Source of the DNA: Symbiodinium natans
Lineage: Eukaryota > Sar > Dinophyceae > Suessiales > Symbiodiniaceae
Assembly (NCBI GenBank): GCA_905221605.1
Contig: CAJNDS010002751.1
Location: forward strand, 120,001 to 184,000
Length of the DNA: 64,000 bases
Reading direction: 5' to 3'
Positions 42,050 to 52,183 of the stretch are shown piece by piece. The first letter of the stretch is position 1; every line of letters starts with the position of its first letter. The notes under the pieces are model-generated. The model saw only the letters and a program-made list of their open reading frames with translations. It was not told the DNA's origin and ran no database searches. A program made the translations under genes and the position numbers.

Positions 42050-43000
42050 GAGTAGCAAAAGCGTGTGTGGGAGTATGTTGGTTCTTGTGTTCATATCTGT
42101 GGCGGGAGGCGGAGTAGCTAACGGGTCTTCGGACCAGGAATGCAGGGTTTAGGGTTTAGGGTGTGTCCTGGCTCCTTCACGCATGTTGAATGCAGTGTCT
42201 CGCGTCGCGGTTGCAGAAGTTGAGGTTTACGGGCATGCAGTCAGAGGAGGTTTACGATGCAAATGACTAAATAGATATAACAGAGAACTAAAGAGCCTGT
42301 GAATACACTTTGACATATTCCTAAACCCTGAACCCTAAACGCTGCAATGAATCTAAGGACCGCTTCCTCGTGTTCGGTGGTCATCAGCCCCATGAGTGCA
42401 TCGGGAAACACCTGGCGCTGGTCGAGTTGCAGCTCTTCGCGCGCATCCTCTGTCGCGACTATGACTTCGAGGCTAGGAATATGTGTGTATATATATATAT
42501 GTAAGATTGATTTGTTCATTTATCTGCTTGTTTGTCGAGATACACACATGCATACATATATATATATATATTTGTTTATTTCTATTTATTTACATATGCA
42601 CGTAGATATTAAGATCAAATTTGTACTGCTTACAATTTACAGTAGTTAGCAGCGAGACGTAGAGGCTCTACAGATCAGGGAAGGCAAGGCGTGGCTCAAC
42701 TGTGCCAGAACGAGGGGCTCCAAAAAAACCATCGGGATCCTACGATTGGGGTATAAGGGCCCCTATAAGGGAAATTCTGAAAAACCTTGTTTGTAGGATC
42801 CTTACGTTTCTGTGGTTTTGTGGGCCTGTAAGAACATACGAACTGAAAGCAAGGCGGCGATAAAACTGCGTGATACGGGTGGGCATCTCGAATTCGGCCG
42901 CAAATGCCGAATGCCCCTGTGAGGTGCTCGACACGACTGAGGTCGTGGATCCGAGCAATCCAGCCGCTCGCCTTTCAAGATAAAGTTTAGGGTTTAGGGT
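42050..43000. other. Stretch with short ORFs and TA/CA microsatellites
   Basis: TATATA tracts at 42485-42500 and 42555-42575. Exon candidates are weak: a segment at 42395-42470 is open on both strands. Otherwise nothing recognised. Confidence 0.35.
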
Positions 43001-43564
43001 TTAGGCTTTAGGGTTTAGGGTTTAGGCTTTAGGGAGTAACCCTTACACCAGCCTAGCCTAGCGGCCGCTTGCATAGGGCCATCACCATTGACAAGACACG
43101 CTTACAGGATTGGGGATGTTAGCATCGGAGCTTGCATAGTTGTCAATCGTTTCATCCCCTAGACCCTCTATATATGTAGAATACAATGGGATACAAACCC
43201 AAAGTATCCAGTCCAGTTCTGTCGGCCTCTTTTGGGTTCTTTGGCCCAACTCTGGCCAAACTGTGAGAGTGCTCCCAAATGCTCGTCTGTCTTTTTGCCG
43301 CTTCTGCAAGGTCAACGTCGTTTACAAGGATGGCTGCCGCGTCAAGATCTCGAAGAAGTGACCCGGAACTTTAAACTCCAAGCTGTTTTGAAATCTTGGA
43401 TCCTTCGGCCATTTCGATGTAGACTATCTTATCGGGACAGCTTCGGTGGCAAAAGCGCCCCTGCGGTGCATAAACCCTAAACCCTAAACCTTGAATTTCT
43501 TGACTCCGAAGTTCTCCGGGTCCTCGTCAGGATCCGCAGTTTTGATCGGTTTTTGCACCTCTAG

Positions 43565-43621
43565 GTGCGAGACATTGCTTGCGCCATTGGCGCCACCATC
43601 ACAAGCCACGATTCCCTTGGG
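43565..43621 (+). CDS. Exon upstream of a B-family introner
   Basis: Nineteen codons from CTCTAG|G: VRDIACAIGATITSHDSLG, ending in phase 0 at the first base of the B element. Joining to 43727 gives an open frame. Confidence 0.55.
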
Positions 43622-43726
43622 GACCGAATGCACTCTAAAAGGGTCTATGGTTCATATACCTTACGTGGAATTATGCTAGTATAGGGTATATGTGACCTCA
43701 CTGTTAGGGTTCATTTGGTCCTTAAG
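43622..43726. mobile_element. B-family introner (in-phase GA-AG intron)
   Basis: It begins GACCGAATGCACTCTAAAAG and ends TAGGGTTCATTTGGTCC then TTAAG before G. Removing these 105 bp joins ...SHDSLG to VCLAQTPASFSPDALRHVLG in frame with no stop. Donor GA, acceptor AAG|G, exactly the ends of the hairpin. Confidence 0.75.
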
Positions 43727-43793
43727 GTCTGTCTTGCACAGACCCCGGCGTCATTCTCGCCTGATGCATTGCGACATGTGCTAGGGCTATTCG
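43727..43793 (+). CDS. Exon downstream of the B-family introner
   Basis: It reads VCLAQTPASFSPDALRHVLG and ends before GTTCCC. In phase with 43565-43621. Function not recognised. Confidence 0.5.
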
Positions 43794-44445
43794 GTTCCCT
43801 CAAGCTTTTTCCCTCTTAATTGTGGACATGTGTAAACGTACGCTAGCAATAAGGAAACCCCATGTCACCCATCAGCCCTCAACCCTAAACCCTACAACCC
43901 AACCATCAACATCCCTGGATCCTATAAATCTTATTTACCCCACAAACCCACCCCATAAGCCCTGCAAACCCTGAACCCAAATCTTTTAAAACCCAGAAAC
44001 CCTTTAAAGCCTAAACCCTGCAAACCCACCACTCTCAACCCTTTAACCCCACCACCCTCAACGCCCGAAACCCTCCCGGGGCTGGGGACCAGATCAACCC
44101 TAAAACTGATATTCCTTCTGCTACTATAATTCCATCCAGGCATATGAACCCTAAACCCTAAAGGGTTTATTTAGTTCCCAAACCATGGCTTGATGCCCAG
44201 CCCGAGATGACTCCCCACACATGAAGCCGGCCGCCGCACGCAAGCAATGGGACCGCGCACAGAGGCGACTTGTGATGTTTCGAAGATTGAGAAACCGCAG
44301 TCTGCCTGCAGCATAGTATACAAACCGATAAGTTGTGCACCTTGTGCGTGTTTTTTGTTGAAGCACCTTTTCATGACGTTACCATCGAAGTGTGAAAGGG
44401 CAACGTGGGTGCCATATGTTCGTTACCGGCATCTTGCAGTATATG

Positions 44446-45018
44446 TCAAGCAAACATTGATGCAGCTGTATGACAGGGCGGGACAACGTTTCCAAAACCA
44501 AACCACCAGAAACTTTGTGAAATCATCAGGGGTTGGTTGCTCCACCTTGAGTGCTGGCGTCTCATGCCATCATCCTGAATGACATTCAGTCGGCACAAAT
44601 CCTGAATTGTTTTGCCCGACAGCAACAGCCTGATGAAGCTTCGTTGCTGCATATCACCTTGTAGAAACACAAATACTTGTACAAACTCTGCGTTTGCGAA
44701 TCTGGGTGCCATCCACGTCGTCGAGTCGTGGACGGGTGTGGCATCAATGCACCCGTATACTGCCCCATGATCGGAGCCCATGTCAAATTCGTGGCAGCGC
44801 CAGGGTGTCGCCTTGAACACCACAAGATCGAGCAGAGATCGCTTGAACACCACAAGATCGAGTAGAGATCGCTCCATCGTTGGGGCGGTCGTGTAAGCGA
44901 GCTTCTGCTCCGGGGCAAACTTGGCCGTGCGCCCCCAACGCCCCTGGAGCCACACGCGTCCATGTGCGCTCCAAGGTTGTTGCCCGCCTATAGAGAGCAG
45001 ACCGGTGCGGGGGGGCAC
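44446..45018 (-). CDS. Hypothetical ORF, possibly transposase-derived
   Basis: The longest minus-strand ORF in this part (190 aa). It has a tandem 10-residue repeat RSLLDLVVFK twice. A segment GAVYGCIDATPVHDSTTWMA vaguely resembles the first DDE segment of PIF/Harbinger transposases (GxIDxTxI), but the following residues do not fit. It lies in a region free of telomere-type repeats. Could be a spurious ORF. Confidence 0.25.
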   Translation of the reverse strand: MPPRTGLLSIGGQQPWSAHGRVWLQGRWGRTAKFAPEQKLAYTTAPTMERSLLDLVVFKRSLLDLVVFKATPWRCHEFDMGSDHGAVYGCIDATPVHDSTTWMAPRFANAEFVQVFVFLQGDMQQRSFIRLLLSGKTIQDLCRLNVIQDDGMRRQHSRWSNQPLMISQSFWWFGFGNVVPPCHTAASMFA

Positions 45019-45398
45019 AATTTACGGGTTGAGGGTTTCAGGTTCACCAAAGCTGTCAACTGCCCCACCGCCTTCGTCAGGGCGCTCATAATGTCAATCG
45101 GGAGGAACATAAGTAGCAACATCCGTATATTCATACTGGCCCGCTGGTTTTTAAAGAGTGTCATCGGCCGGAGTGACAAGACTCGCTCCGGAAGGGCAAC
45201 TTAACTCCCTCACGTGTTGGTGGCCCTGGACCATGATGACCTTCCGTTGAACAAGGCCGGAGCATACATCCATGCCCGAACCCGAACCAGCTGGCCACTC
45301 CCGCTGTTTATTGTTGGTGCAAGGTTCCCTGATAAAGTAACCAACCCCCAAAACTTGGGATGAAGCTGAGAGGCGGCGAAAACGGCGATAACGAATGG

Positions 45399-45640
45399 CA
45401 CAAGGAGGGGCGAACTAGCTATAAATAAAGTTTGAAGAACCCTAGCTTGGGTGAAAAGGATCCCTAAATTAGGTTATAGGTCCCGTATAGCCGAGCTACA
45501 GGGACCCTAAAACTTGGGTTATAAGGATCCCTAAATTAGGCTATAGGTCCCTTTTAGCAGAGTTATAGGGGGTTACAAGGATCCCTAAAGTAGGTTATAG
45601 GTCCCTTATATCTAGTATAGTCAGGGGGCCCCTCCTTGTA
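45399..45640. mobile_element. A-family element, internally triplicated variant
   Basis: Termini CACAAGGAGGGGC and GGGGGCCCCTCCTTGTAG match the family, but the interior has three tandem copies of AAGGATCCCTAAATTAGG followed by TATAGGTCCC (about 45476, 45530 and 45580), doubling the length to about 240 bp. Confidence 0.75.
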
Positions 45641-45775
45641 GGGACTGTGGGCTGACGATTTTTCATTACAGCGTTTTTTCACTTGCCTTTGCCGCAGCGT
45701 TTTCAATGATGCAACATGGCCAGTCGAAGCGCTTGCCCGTGCCTGGGCTGAACTGGTGCATTTCGTGCCAATCGT

Positions 45776-45831
45776 GTGTGTATGTGTGTGTGTGTGTGTG
45801 TCTGTGTGTGCGTGTGCGTGTGCGTGTGTCG
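45776..45831. repeat. (GT)n microsatellite
   Basis: TGTGTG/CGTGTG run preceded by a donor-like CGTGTGTG context. Confidence 0.9.
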
Positions 45832-45923
45832 TTTGTCCACTACAACAAATATACAGTGTTGGAGTGCAATCATTAGTCATCGTTTGCTTCCTATGGCGGG
45901 CCTAAGGTCCAAAATTTCCATCC

Positions 45924-46003
45924 CTGGATGTAAGCGGGGCTTTGCCACGGCGGCCACTGGGAGTGCCAGCGCGGCCCGTGCGGCTGACGCGGCCTCAGTG
46001 GAG
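45924..46003 (+). CDS. Exon candidate, Ala-rich
   Basis: The frame reads GCKRGFATAATGSASAARAA then DAASVELG, ending where a C-family element (GGGTTTACGAAAATGGGG) begins at 46004. Low complexity, so weakly supported. Confidence 0.35.
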
Positions 46004-46949
46004 TTGGGGGTTTACGAAAATGGGGGGCCCCTTGAAAAGGTCCCAATAGTAGGATCCCCTTACACTAAGGATCCCAATCAGGTTCTTGGATGCGCATGCA
46101 TGGGTTAAGATGTCTTGTTGGTTCTTGATATACGACGACAAAAAACTGCTGCAAGAACAGTGGCCCACCATCACCTAAGAACACCCTTGACCAGAAGCGC
46201 CACCCAACTAACCCTTATCCCGAATCAAAACAAGTCTTTTCGGGCTCGCGATACATAAATAAACAAATAAATATACATATATATATATATACACATATAT
46301 ACGGTGAGTGCTCCAATTTCTCGTTCCTTTTTTTGGTTCGCTGGATAAGAGGGGCCGCCTTATAACAAGGGCCCCAAAAAGGGACCATATTTTGGAGAAG
46401 TGAACATATATGTATGTATATATACATACATATGTGTCTATATATATATATATATTTATATTTATTTATTTATTTATGTATTTATTTTCATATTTATATG
46501 GATCTATGTGCACATACATTCACGACGAAGCATTCCATACGGAGCCCTATGCGCGAGGCCCAGCTGCTGGATTTTCCTGCTCGCAAACCAGGCCAGCAGT
46601 TCGGGTTGGGGAGAGGTTCGGGGAACGCGGGAGCGCAACAGAGAATGCGGGCCCTAACATTGGGGTCATATACCGTATACGACTGTAATTCCTCTCTTCG
46701 CTGCAGCGGTTTCGTGGATGCATATTTGCTTTTGCGGTTTGGGGCTGTTGAGGGGATCGGCTCCCGAGACTATTTAAGCCCAAGTTTAGATTTAGGGTCT
46801 ATGCTCTACAACAGCCGGGCGGTGACCGAAAGCCCGTTTAGGTTGCTGCATGGTAGTTGCGTGGCGTCCTGCCAAGGCGTTGCAGCAAAAGTCAGTGCTT
46901 CCCCCACAGTGGCGGTGGCGTGGGCCTGAGCTCTGAGGGGGTTCCTGGG

Positions 46950-47057
46950 GACCCAATGAACCCCAAAACCGGGGCCATAAACCCCTATAATTGCTACGAA
47001 AATTCCTGTTAAGGTATATGAACCATAAGCCCTTTTAGGGTTGAGTTGGTCCCCAAG
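46950..47057. mobile_element. B-family element
   Basis: GACCCAATGAACCCCAAAAC at the left; TTTTAGGGTTGAGTTGGTCC then CCAAG before G at the right. Frames are open on both sides on both strands, so the host gene's direction is unclear here. Confidence 0.7.
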
Positions 47058-47580
47058 GGTTTTGCCATTGATGATGTTTGATGGAAGGAAGGGGTGCGCT
47101 CGATGATATCGTTGTGGCTTATGAAGGGCTTCTTTGTCATAGTTGGGTAACATTTTACATTGGTAAGGGTACTTAAACCCAATAAGGAATAAACAAATAC
47201 AATTTCAATATTATCACAACAATGAACTAGGCTTGTGCTGCAAAACATTGTGCAACCAAGGCAAGGGGTCAACCTTTGCGGCTGGAGCTTGGTGATCGGT
47301 CTCATAAGACAGCGTAAGCGCTCAGGCGACGTTGCTGCCGCACGCGCCCAGCGGCTACCCAAGCTGGAGTCATGAACTTAGCATTCCGGAACATCGGCTT
47401 CATGTATCAGGAGTCGTGCAACGAGACATGGCGGCATGATGGCTCCAGACCGTACCATGCCATTCAATGCCATGCAGGCGATGCCGCTGTGTGTCTTTCC
47501 GTCCAACATGCCGTTCAGGACCGACACGCCGATATCGTGATGTTGTGACTGTCCGTATCGTTATTGCTCAAACCCCGGCG

Positions 47581-47685
47581 GACCACATGAACCCTAAAAT
47601 TGGGGCCTTTTAGCCTACACCGCTCCAATTCTTTTTAAGGCAAGATGAACCATAAATCCTTTTAGGGTTCATTGGGGCCCCCAAG
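47581..47685. mobile_element. B-family element
   Basis: GACCACATGAACCCTAAAAT at the left and TTTTAGGGTTCATTGGGGCC then CCAAG before G at the right. A short open segment follows. Confidence 0.75.
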
Positions 47686-47736
47686 GATGCTCGAAGTACC
47701 CCACAGCTTCAGTCCTAGGTCCTAGGTAGGATCAGG

Positions 47737-47824
47737 GGGACCCTTAAAAGGGAACCCTTCTTAACCCTCTTCTGGCTCTCTTGAACAGGGACCTTATTCA
47801 GAGGGTCTATATCCCCAAGGGTCC
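47737..47824. mobile_element. I-family hairpin element
   Basis: GGGGGACCCTTAAAAGG at the left and CCCCAAGGGTCCCCC at the right form inverted ends of about 15 bp. One copy seen; a (CCCTAAA)n array abuts the right end. Confidence 0.55.
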
Positions 47825-47825
47825 C

Positions 47826-47893
47826 CCTAAACCCTAAACCCTAAACCCTAAACCCTAAACCCTAAACCCTAAACCCTAAACCCTAAACCCTAT
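47826..47893 (-). repeat. (CCCTAAA)n array just before an acceptor
   Basis: Nine perfect units ending 4 bp before TTCAG|G of the next exon. Confidence 0.95.
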
Positions 47894-47897
47894 TCAG

Positions 47898-47996
47898 GAG
47901 ATTGTGCAGCCTCAGCTCGACCGCTTGGCAGAGCAGATTGCAATGTCCATTGGGTCGGTGGGCGTGCCAGATGTTGACATGTCCGCGCACTTGGAG
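47898..47996 (+). CDS. Three-exon gene, exon a (unknown protein)
   Basis: Thirty-three codons from TTCAG|G: EIVQPQLDRLAEQIAMSIGS then VGVPDVDMSAHLE, ending GAG|GTTCATGG. The J element provides the whole intron that follows. With 48159-48174 and 48272-48408 it forms one open frame to a stop. Helical, charged composition; no domain recognised. Confidence 0.65.
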
Positions 47997-48158
47997 GTTC
48001 ATGGTACTTAATTAAGGTTTAGGGTGTAGGGTTTAGGGTTTAGGGTACTTAATAACCACTTATAACTGTACTCCTAACCCACTTACAAGCCCCTTAAGTG
48101 CCCTAATATGGTTATAAGTGCAGTGATAATTGGGTAACAAGTACCATGAACCTCCGAG
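47997..48158 (+). mobile_element. J-family introner (in-phase GT-AG intron)
   Basis: Perfect 17 bp inverted termini GGAGGTTCATGGTACTT and AAGTACCATGAACCTCC. The intron starts GTTCATGG and ends CCTCCGAG, so the donor GT lies within the left terminus. A TTTAGGG run sits inside. Removing 162 bp joins ...MSAHLE to HSNLG in phase 0. Confidence 0.8.
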
Positions 48159-48174
48159 CACTCCAACTTGGGGG
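48159..48174 (+). CDS. Three-exon gene, 16 bp micro-exon b
   Basis: It encodes HSNLG plus the first base of Gly, lying between two introners of different families. The 16 bp length is explained if two elements landed close together in one ancestral exon. Confidence 0.6.
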
Positions 48175-48271
48175 GCCACATGAACCCTAAAAGGGTTTCG
48201 GGTTCGAATTCTTAGGAGTTATAGTCGTATAGGGGATATGACCCCAATTGCAGAGTTCATCTGGCCCCCAG
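48175..48271. mobile_element. B-family introner (in-phase GC-AG intron)
   Basis: It begins GCCACATGAACCCTAAAAGG and ends AGAGTTCATCTGGCCCCCAG before GG. Donor GC instead of the family's usual GA. Removing it completes a Gly codon and continues ITRMFEKFFQLL. Confidence 0.75.
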
Positions 48272-48408
48272 GGATCACACGCATGTTTGAAAAGTTCTTC
48301 CAGCTGCTGCAGGCCCAAAGCGACTTGCGAGAAGTGGAGCGGTTAACGGAAAGATGGGAGGCACCCCTGCATGTTGCCGGGACGGAACAGGCAGTTGAGG
48401 AAGCTTAG
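48272..48408 (+). CDS. Three-exon gene, terminal exon c
   Basis: It reads ITRMFEKFFQLLQAQSDLRE then VERLTERWEAPLHVAGTEQA to TAG at 48406. It contains a heptad-like helix, possibly a coiled coil. Function not recognised. Confidence 0.65.
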
Positions 48409-48807
48409 CATTTCCCCAATGAGCCAAATTTCCTTGTAACTAATGAACGCATACATGCAACATTCCCTTTAGGAGTTCGACTCAAATTTGGGGCGGAAAA
48501 TGTAAGCCCCTAATCCCTATGAAGGGCTGTTAGTATAAGGGGGAACATCCCAACCCTAAACCTAAAACCCTAAACCCTAAATCATCCTAAATCCGAAAAA
48601 ACCCTAAACCCTACAAAAACTTTAATTCAGGGGTAATTATTGGGCTCGCTGCGCACCTGTGGCAGGTGCGCGCCGAGGGCCGCTTTGCAGGAATCGAGAT
48701 GCAGCCTCAGTTGGGCCATGTCCCGTTTGTTTATCGCGGTTTAGGGTTTAGAGTTTAGGGTTTAGGACTTAAGGTTTAGAAATATGACTTTTGGGACCGT
48801 TTCTTTT

Positions 48808-48941
48808 CAAGGGAGGGCCCCCCCCCCCCCCCTCTAGTTACAGGTAGAGTTATAAGGACCCTCAATTGAGTTATAAGAATTTCTTATCTAGGTTATAGGT
48901 CCCTTAACTATAGTCGGTATAGTAAGGGGCCCCTCCTTGTA
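48808..48941. mobile_element. A-family element with poly-C
   Basis: CAAGGGAGGGCCC then a poly-C expansion, the usual TTATAAGAATTTCTTATCTAG-like centre, and GGGGCCCCTCCTTGTAG at the right. The poly-C run replaces the CCCCC of the left terminus. Confidence 0.7.
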
Positions 48942-49270
48942 GCTTGAACACCTGAACCTTCAACCCATGACCCCGAAACAACTGAACTCGCTGCAAGAAA
49001 CCCTAAGTCCGATAATCTCCTGAGCCCAAGTCCCAATTTTCCACGACGTACGTTGTTTGCGTGCCAGGACGGGTTTAGGGTGTAGGGTTTAGGGCGTAGG
49101 GTGTTGCAGGGCGTGCAGTATGAACGAAAGTTGTGCATGAAACAATTTGCAGTGACGCATGCCTTGGGGCTTGAGGTCTCGACTCGCCATGCTTGTGGAC
49201 AGCGCGGCCAGAACAGAAGAGCGGGAAAAGGACTTGAACCACAAAATCGCAGGCACCTCTTAGCGCGAAA

Positions 49271-49375
49271 TGGGGGTTGACGAAAATGGGGGGACCCTTA
49301 ATCTTGACCCCCAAATAGTAGGAGCCCCTGATAAAACGGACCCCAATAAGGCACCCCCTAATTTCGGAAACCCTC
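49271..49375. mobile_element. C-family element, best copy
   Basis: GGGGGTTGACGAAAATGGGG at the left and CCCCCTAATTTCGGAAACCC at the right are inverted over about 25 bp, about 105 bp in all. Confidence 0.7.
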
Positions 49376-49449
49376 ATATCTCTAAACTCTCAACCCTAAT
49401 TAAACCCTAAACCCTAAACCCTAAACCCCCTAATTTCGAAAACCCTGAA

Positions 49450-49560
49450 ATGAGTTGCACGCGAGTGCCCATAGTGCTGCAAGACGCAATTTGCGTGGCC
49501 CACCCTGGAGGCGTGGCTGAAGACTGGCTCCGGCGCGGCAGCGTCCTGAATTCAGAGCAG
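49450..49560 (+). CDS. Multi-exon gene, first exon (unknown)
   Basis: ATG and 37 codons: MSCTRVPIVLQDAICVAHPG then GVAEDWLRRGSVLNSEQ, ending CAG|GTGCGG. It follows a C-family element end. Probable next exons: 49629-49735, 49789-49840, 49969-50056, 50144-50191 and 50587-50669. No domain recognised. Confidence 0.5.
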
Positions 49561-49628
49561 GTGCGGTTTGGGGTTTAGGGTTCAGGGTTTAGGGTTTAGT
49601 AAAAAGGGTTTAGGGCTTCGGGAACCCT

Positions 49629-49735
49629 CACGAAGCTGTTCGTTTGGTTTGCTGCGAAGTGCTGGGCTTGCCAGGCAATCAGCGCAGCGTCCCCGCGGTT
49701 TCAAGACATTGACCAAAAGATACGGGAGGCCGAGG
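49629..49735 (+). CDS. Multi-exon gene, second exon
   Basis: The frame reads TKLFVWFAAKCWACQAISAA then SPRFQDIDQKIREAE, ending at the donor GTTTAGGG. The left boundary is approximate. Confidence 0.5.
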
Positions 49736-49788
49736 GTTTAGGGTTTAGGGTTTAGGGTTTAGGGTTTAGGGTTTGCGGACCTCTGAAC

Positions 49789-49840
49789 ATGTCCGGGCGT
49801 TCCCTTCGAAGCCTGCTGCGAAAGGGCGTAGGCACACTCG
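49789..49840 (+). CDS. Multi-exon gene, third exon
   Basis: It reads MSGRSLRSLLRKGVGTL and ends exactly where an E/F-type element begins (GACCCCTATTCCC). A TTTAGGG array lies upstream. Confidence 0.4.
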
Positions 49841-49916
49841 GACCCCTATTCCCTTGTTTTTTGGTTTAGGTTCCCTTATCAGCCCCTTTAAACCCATAGG
49901 TTACTCTTGGGTCTAG
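49841..49916. mobile_element. F-type element (E-like left end)
   Basis: The left half CCCTATTCCCTTGTTTTTTGG and TTTAGGTTCCCTTATC matches E copies; the right end is TAGGTTACTCTTGGGTCTAG, shared with 57907-57996 and 61385-61450. Confidence 0.6.
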
Positions 49917-49968
49917 CAAACTGTGCAAAAGGGTTTAGCAAACCTAAACCCTAAACCCTAAACCCTGT

Positions 49969-50056
49969 TCATGTGCCGAAGGTGGGTCTGCTAGTTGCCC
50001 AGCTTGGCGAAGGCGTGTCGAAGACGACGGCCAGGGCGCCACCGGCACGTTTTGGG
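49969..50056 (+). CDS. Multi-exon gene, fourth exon
   Basis: It reads VHVPKVGLLVAQLGEGVSKT then TARAPPARF. The left flank is a CCCTAAA run, the right a TTTAGGG-like run. Confidence 0.4.
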
Positions 50057-50143
50057 TTCCTAAGGAAGGGTTTGGGGTTTCGGGTTTAGAGTTTAGGGTT
50101 TAGGTTTTCGGTTTAGGGTGTAGGGTTTAGGATTTAGGGCTTA

Positions 50144-50191
50144 CCGGCTGATGTCATCGAGGCCTGGTGTCAAAAGCGCTTGAGACTGTTA
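50144..50191 (+). CDS. Multi-exon gene, fifth exon
   Basis: It reads PADVIEAWCQKRLRLLW and ends at the donor GTTTAGGG (50192). Confidence 0.4.
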
Positions 50192-50269
50192 TGGGTTTAG
50201 GGCTTGGGTTGGCGACTCCTGTCTGCCATCGTGGAACACTCATTTAGGGGGGGGGGGGGGGGGGTGTTG

Positions 50270-50376
50270 TGCAAGGAGGGGCACCCCCAGGTTATAGTAG
50301 GTTGTAAGGGTCCTAAATTCGGTTAGTCCCTTAACTAGACTTGGGTATAGTACTGGGGGTTTCTTTCCCCTTGTAG
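50270..50376. mobile_element. A-family element, diverged
   Basis: TGCAAGGAGGGGCACCCCC at the left and TTCCCCTTGTAG at the right; a poly-G tract (50247-50264) lies just upstream. Confidence 0.55.
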
Positions 50377-50586
50377 TTGACGTGAGGGTTGTAACGTGGT
50401 CCCTTGATACGGCGTAAAGGGTTCTGAAGTGCAGGCCCTTGGGTTGTTTTGGGTTTATAAGGGGTATTGGAGGGGTCCCCTTTTCAGGGCCCATACTAAG
50501 GGACCATGTACCTTCCCGAAGAGCGGACGTAGCTCAACCTTTTGATGGGAGCTTTCAGTTGGGGGCGTTGTGTGATGGCTGCGCAG

Positions 50587-50669
50587 GGGTTTGCATCTGC
50601 ATGAGGTGCAGCCTGTTGAATTCCAGGTGCAGCAGATGGAACAAGGACTTGAGGAGTTCCAGGCAGAGG
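50587..50669 (+). CDS. Multi-exon gene, later exon, coiled-coil-like
   Basis: Between GCGCAG|G and GAG|GTGAGG: GLHLHEVQPVEFQVQQMEQG then LEEFQAE. Rich in Gln/Glu with heptad spacing. Confidence 0.45.
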
Positions 50670-51473
50670 GTGAGGGAGGGTTTAGGGTTTAGGGTTTAGG
50701 GTTTAGGGTTTAGGGTTTAGGGTTCAGGGTTCAGGGTTCAGGGTTCAGGGTTTAGGGTTTAGGGTTTAGGGTTTAGGGGCGCAAGAGTAGTCACATGCAA
50801 ACGAGCCTAGAACCTCCACTTAAGCCCTATAGACATTCATTTCATGTAGCCCGAAGCCAAACCCTAAACCCTCAGCCCTCAGCCCAACCCAAGCTTGTCG
50901 CATCGCACCCGGTCAGTGAGACTTGGAACCCAAAAGGCCTGAACCTATAATATGACGAGCAATTATTATCAATCATTTAGTTAAAGGGATATACCCATGT
51001 AGGTATGCACATCTGTGTCTACTGCTGTGATGTCCTGCAAGGCTCCAACAGTCTGCACCTAAAACGAGAAGCGCTGCACAAAGCCTCATTCCCAACAGGA
51101 TCTCTGCATGTCCACTTTGAATGCTCTCGCATTTTGGGGCCCCAGTCGTGCGGAACGGGTTTGGAGGAGTGTGGGGAGGAACCCGAAACCCTAAACCCTA
51201 TAAACCCTACCCTAATCAGGCCCTGAACCCTGTGAACCCTAAGGCCCTAAACCCCTATAAGCCCCACAACCCTAAACCACAACACCCTAAGGCCTTTTAT
51301 CTCCGAAGCCCCAGCCTGCGAGTGGCAACACCCAGCAACTCTCCACCCCGCTAGCCTAGCTAAACTGAGCCTACGCCATGACAGAAAAAACCCTAGTGTA
51401 TAGACCCTAAAACCTCATAAACCTTATAAACTCTAAGCCAGAATGCAAGGTGTATTTAGGGCCCAGGGTTGCA

Positions 51474-52183
51474 GAGGGATTTGGAGACTGGACTCGGCAA
51501 CTTCAGCACCTCCTCGCGCCATGGCCCTGATCCAGTGCCAGAGCCATCTCCCACCCAGCCAGAAGGAATGGCAGAGTCTGAGCGCCGCTTTGGACAAGTG
51601 GGAGAGCTCCCGCACCCTGCTCGCCCGGACCTCGCTGACCGCGGTGCCGCACTGGGAGCACGGCAGGGAACAGGTAGACCCGCCATATTGGACGGACTTC
51701 CTGCGCAGCACCGATGACCTGAAGCGGACTATAGGCAAAGCGCTGCAGGGGGCGATGCCCGGTGAGGCCCCGCTCGCAGCATTTGTCGTTGCTGACAGGT
51801 TGATGGGTCGGAGCCGCTTCTGTGCAAGCCGGGCCTGGTATCTAAGCAACCGGCGGTACATCATCAACGCTCGTGAGTTCACGGCCCTACAGAAGCTCAT
51901 CGCCTACATCTTGGGGCCACAGCAAGGACATCTTCAGCGCATTGATCGTGATCGCGCAATGGTCATGTCATGTGGATGCAACTTCCCACTGTACATCTCC
52001 GCAACCGAGGCAGAGCACCACCGTTTCGCAACCTCCCGAGAGAGGTTCCTCTATGCGTGCGATTTCCTGGCGTACCCGGCTCCTGTTGCTTTCTATCAGG
52101 ACCGCCGGATCATCTGTCCATGGGCTCCTCGGATTGATGAAGCTTGTAAAGTTGCTGTTTTCGTCCTGACTTCGATGTCGTGA
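51474..52183 (+). CDS. Long terminal exon, unknown protein
   Basis: About 235 codons open from TTGCAG to TGA at 52181, the longest uninterrupted + strand coding segment outside the retrotransposon. Internal ATG at 51521. It includes KWESSRTLLARTSLTAVPHW, a segment with CASRAWYLSNRRYIINAREF, and a Cys/aromatic-rich C-terminal part (RERFLYACDFLAYPAPVAFY). No domain recognised. Minus-strand ORFs opposite it are shadows. Confidence 0.55.

Noticed and set aside
44586-44963. A PIF/Harbinger transposase
   Set aside because: Only a GCIDAT-like piece fits; the rest of the DDE signature is missing in every frame read.
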